DNA from: Apophysomyces variabilis
Lineage: Eukaryota; Mucoromycota; Mucoromycetes; Mucorales; Mucoraceae
Direction of reading: 5' to 3'
Assembly: GCA_002749535.1 (NCBI GenBank)
Contig: MZZL01000032.1
Coordinates: 74,489-138,488 of the forward strand
DNA: 64,000 nt
Shown here: positions 61,628-64,000 of the stretch, piece by piece
How the letters are laid out: each line of letters opens with the position of its first letter
How positions within the stretch are numbered: the stretch's first letter is position 1
The notes under the pieces: model-generated
Databases searched by the model: none
What the model was told of the DNA's origin: nothing
The model's input: the letters and a program-made list of their open reading frames with translations, nothing else
Position numbers and translations under genes: made by a program

Positions 61628-63843
61628 GTGGTATAGCAGTACTTAATATGAAAGCCAGCGGTGTCATTGAGAGCACGTTTGGCACTAAATCTAAATTAGC
61701 CTGCCTGAGATCCGGTTCATACTCTATATTTTTGTTTTCAATGCTCTCGAGAAATTAGTCTTCACTATCTCGCTTGCCAGCTGTCGTATCCATAGCTATA
61801 ATGGATACTCTCACTACTCCGATTATGTCTAAATAGGGAAGATGGACTTTAAACACGGACTTATATAATACGGGATTAAGCAATCTTAACTCAGTTCCTT
61901 AATACAATGAACAATGCCGAGCTTCTATGATTCGCTACGGAGAAGTCTCTCCATTATAGAAGGCAATTACAAATCACTTAATACAGAGCACAGTCCATAA
62001 TCACAGTCCTGTCCATCTAGACTCACAGACATTTTAATATAAAAGAGTAATGTTTTTATTTGAATAAACATCATCCTACATTGAGTCTCGCGTATATTGC
62101 TTGTCTCTTTTTCTCATCAGATAAAACATTACACCTGGGTCGATGATTGGCAGTCCGCTGCAGCATTGCGAATAATGTATCCAACTGTTTGCTTGCACCC
62201 TTGAAGAAAGACGCCATCAGCAGCTGTGGACTTCGAGATACTCATCCTACATATGCTGTTTTCAGCAAGCTGCTAATTCCAAGGCATTGACCATACCTCA
62301 TGAGACCGCTGTCGCTTTTTCCTAGGACTTGGTGGCTCACTGCTTCTCTCACTCAAAGTTTTCAGATAGTCACTGGAAAGCGCGTTGTGCACCTAAATTT
62401 CAAATATTCTTTTGTTCTCGCTTGGTTCTTGAAGTTTCAATCCATCCTAATAAGGCGCACGTCCCTTATTTAATAGGTAGCAGTGAATTGGTAAGACAAG
62501 AATGTTTATCCAGCATGTTACGGCACGATCCAGAAAATTATCGTCAATGATTGAGGAAGTGTAGCAACCGAGCGGCGATATGTCATCATCGGGCAGTTTG
62601 GTGCGATCAAGCTTGTAGTTTATACTTTTTCTTGCGCGCTCTTCAACGGAGGATAAGTAACCAGCTGCTTTAGAAAAAGAAACAACACCCAAACCAGCGT
62701 GCTTTACTAAGAATTGCAGCGGATAGAATTTCTGAAGTCAATCGAGTGATGAAAAAGAAAAGCTTGGATCCCTTTGCCAATAAGCTGCTTCGGGTACCAG
62801 GTTTTTTACTTTGTGCATACAATCTCCGTGTATTGCTTGGTTAGCTGTATTCTTCATCACCCAGGGGAACTGGCCGGTTACCGGGACTCTCTGACTTCCT
62901 TGGTTGGTATTCTTTTATGTTCGTTCTAAAAGATAACCACTATTGGGTACTACATAAACAACAGAAAGCTTTTACCGGACGTAGATGACGATCCTAGATG
63001 ATCAATGTTTAAGGCAGTTGGGGGATATAGGGGAAACATTAGCAGAAACGATTTAGCCAATTTTCTTTATGTCAACTGATTTGTCAGACACCTATCTGAT
63101 GTGCGGGAAGATAACAAGTAAAAGTTCAACCTTGTTACACATACCATGTACAATAACCAAACGAAGTCAATACTAATTGCTGACGATTATGTCAACAAAT
63201 GTACACTTTCATGGTTTCGAAAGAAAGTCATGGTTCTTAACGGACAGATCCTCGTCTCGATATCCTGCAGATTTACATCACAGCAGAATGAATGAGGGAG
63301 CTTTTGATTATTTCACCATATCAGCTTCCGCATTATGTGAGATATTATCCATAACTGCCCCGTTTCGGTGAACAAATTAGAGGGACACTTCGTATGTAGG
63401 GACACTAACCATGCCCGTTATCTCGAAAGAAAGGAAGATCACCAAAAAATGAAAGGTCTACGGTCCACTATATACGATCCTCTGTTATTTATGTAGTGAG
63501 ATCTAGGATATATATTAAACATAGTTTGATTATCCTTTTATGATCCGTCGGTCCAAAGGACTTTGGATAAAACCTCACAAAAACCAGTAAAAAAATTGTT
63601 GTTACTCCCTTAGTTCAAGACACTGACCAATGACGCCTAATGGTAATGGAATCCAAGATCAAGAAAGAGAAGTAATAATGCTGTGGACCTCTTCTTTCTG
63701 TTTCTTCATATCCAAACACTTATACAAGTTGCTCATCTCCTCTCTTACTCAAGTTGCAGCGATACATAAAATGCGTCTGAGATCCCTTTCCATAAGGATT
63801 GTGTATAATGATTTCCTTTTTTAATAAGATCCATCTAACAATT
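61628..63843. other. Long region, possibly decayed element sequence
   Basis: About 2.2 kb with no intact gene. A minus ORF at 62692-62447 (81 residues, KAAGYLSSVEERARKSINYKL) looks protein-like and may belong to the same element as the OTU remnant. No terminal repeats were recognised. Confidence 0.35.
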
Positions 63844-63971
63844 TTAGTTCTTCTTTTCTTCAGCTTCGACTTGTGCGATAAACTTCTCGAAATCGAAATC
63901 AGGACTCTCGAAATCCACTAATTTTAGAATAATCATGTCAGTTTGGTTGATGACAAGGCACGTCCGGACAG
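63844..63971 (-). CDS. Last exon of a gene extending past the window
   Basis: A minus-strand exon opens at 63971, after an AG preceded by an extremely long pyrimidine tract, and stays open to TAA at 63846-63844. It encodes about 42 residues. The segment VRTCLVINQTDMIILKLVDF is hydrophobic and strand-like, followed by the acidic helical end ESPDFDFEKFIAQVEAEEKKN. The clean frame and acceptor support a real C-terminus. The family is not recognised; the upstream part lies beyond position 64000. Confidence 0.5.
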
Positions 63972-64000
63972 CTAAAAAAAAAAAAAAAAAAAAAAAAAAA

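Overview
The window looks like nuclear DNA of an early-diverging filamentous fungus, most likely Mucoromycota (Mucorales-like). Genes are compact and rich in short GT..AG introns, typically about 50-120 bases. They encode conserved eukaryotic proteins: class V myosin, cullin-1, Yju2, Utp4, ADP/ATP carrier, cyclin K-type cyclin, Bfa1/Byr4, MARCH5-like ligase and an F-box/WD40 protein. Between them lie decayed mobile elements of kinds seen in these fungi. There is no operon structure. No CRISPR array, tRNA or rRNA was seen. Identities rest on motifs and family memory; no database search was run.

Layout. 1-1.8 kb: 3' half of a Ty3/Gypsy retrotransposon carrying eight in-frame stops but no frameshift, followed by a polypurine tract and a probable LTR. 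2.4-2.5 kb: short copy of an inverted-repeat element. 2.9-3.4 kb: small two-exon gene of unknown function. 4.2-7.3 kb (minus): 11-exon gene whose product resembles Integrator subunit 10. 10.7-12.0 kb: gene with a C-terminal WRKY/GCM1-like zinc finger. 13.5-15.2 kb: Cdc4/Fbw7-like F-box WD40 protein. 16.0-18.5 kb (minus): two neighbouring genes for surface proteins, a small Ser/Thr-rich GPI-type protein and a proteinase K-type subtilase that also has a GPI-like tail. 21.9-24.5 kb: broken Fanzor (eukaryotic TnpB-like RNA-guided nuclease). 25.0-28.2 kb (minus): cullin-1. 28.7-34.5 kb (minus): myosin V. 35.7-37.0 kb: cyclin K-type cyclin. 38.0-39.1 kb: homologue of plant pathogen-related protein (SnoaL/NTF2-like). 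40.7-42.8 kb (minus): single-pass membrane protein with a long disordered tail. 44.6-45.3 kb: disordered hypothetical protein. 46.0-47.0 kb: Yju2. 49.1-51.6 kb (minus): Utp4. 52.3-52.9 kb: 618-base inverted-repeat element. 54.5-56.2 kb: MARCH5-like RING-CH protein. 56.7-57.9 kb (minus): ADP/ATP carrier. 58.3-60.2 kb (minus): Bfa1/Byr4. 61.0-61.6 kb (minus): broken OTU-protease domain, probably from a DNA transposon. 63.84-63.97 kb (minus): last exon of a gene running off the window.

The genes do not form one pathway. Cullin-1 and the F-box/WD40 protein could act together in an SCF ligase. The cyclin, Yju2 and the Integrator-like protein all belong to RNA polymerase II transcript production. 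Bfa1 and myosin V both serve late mitosis and polarized growth. The most notable items are the Integrator-10-like gene, the degenerate Fanzor, the WRKY-like finger, the frame-preserving decay of the retrotransposon, and the inverted-repeat elements.
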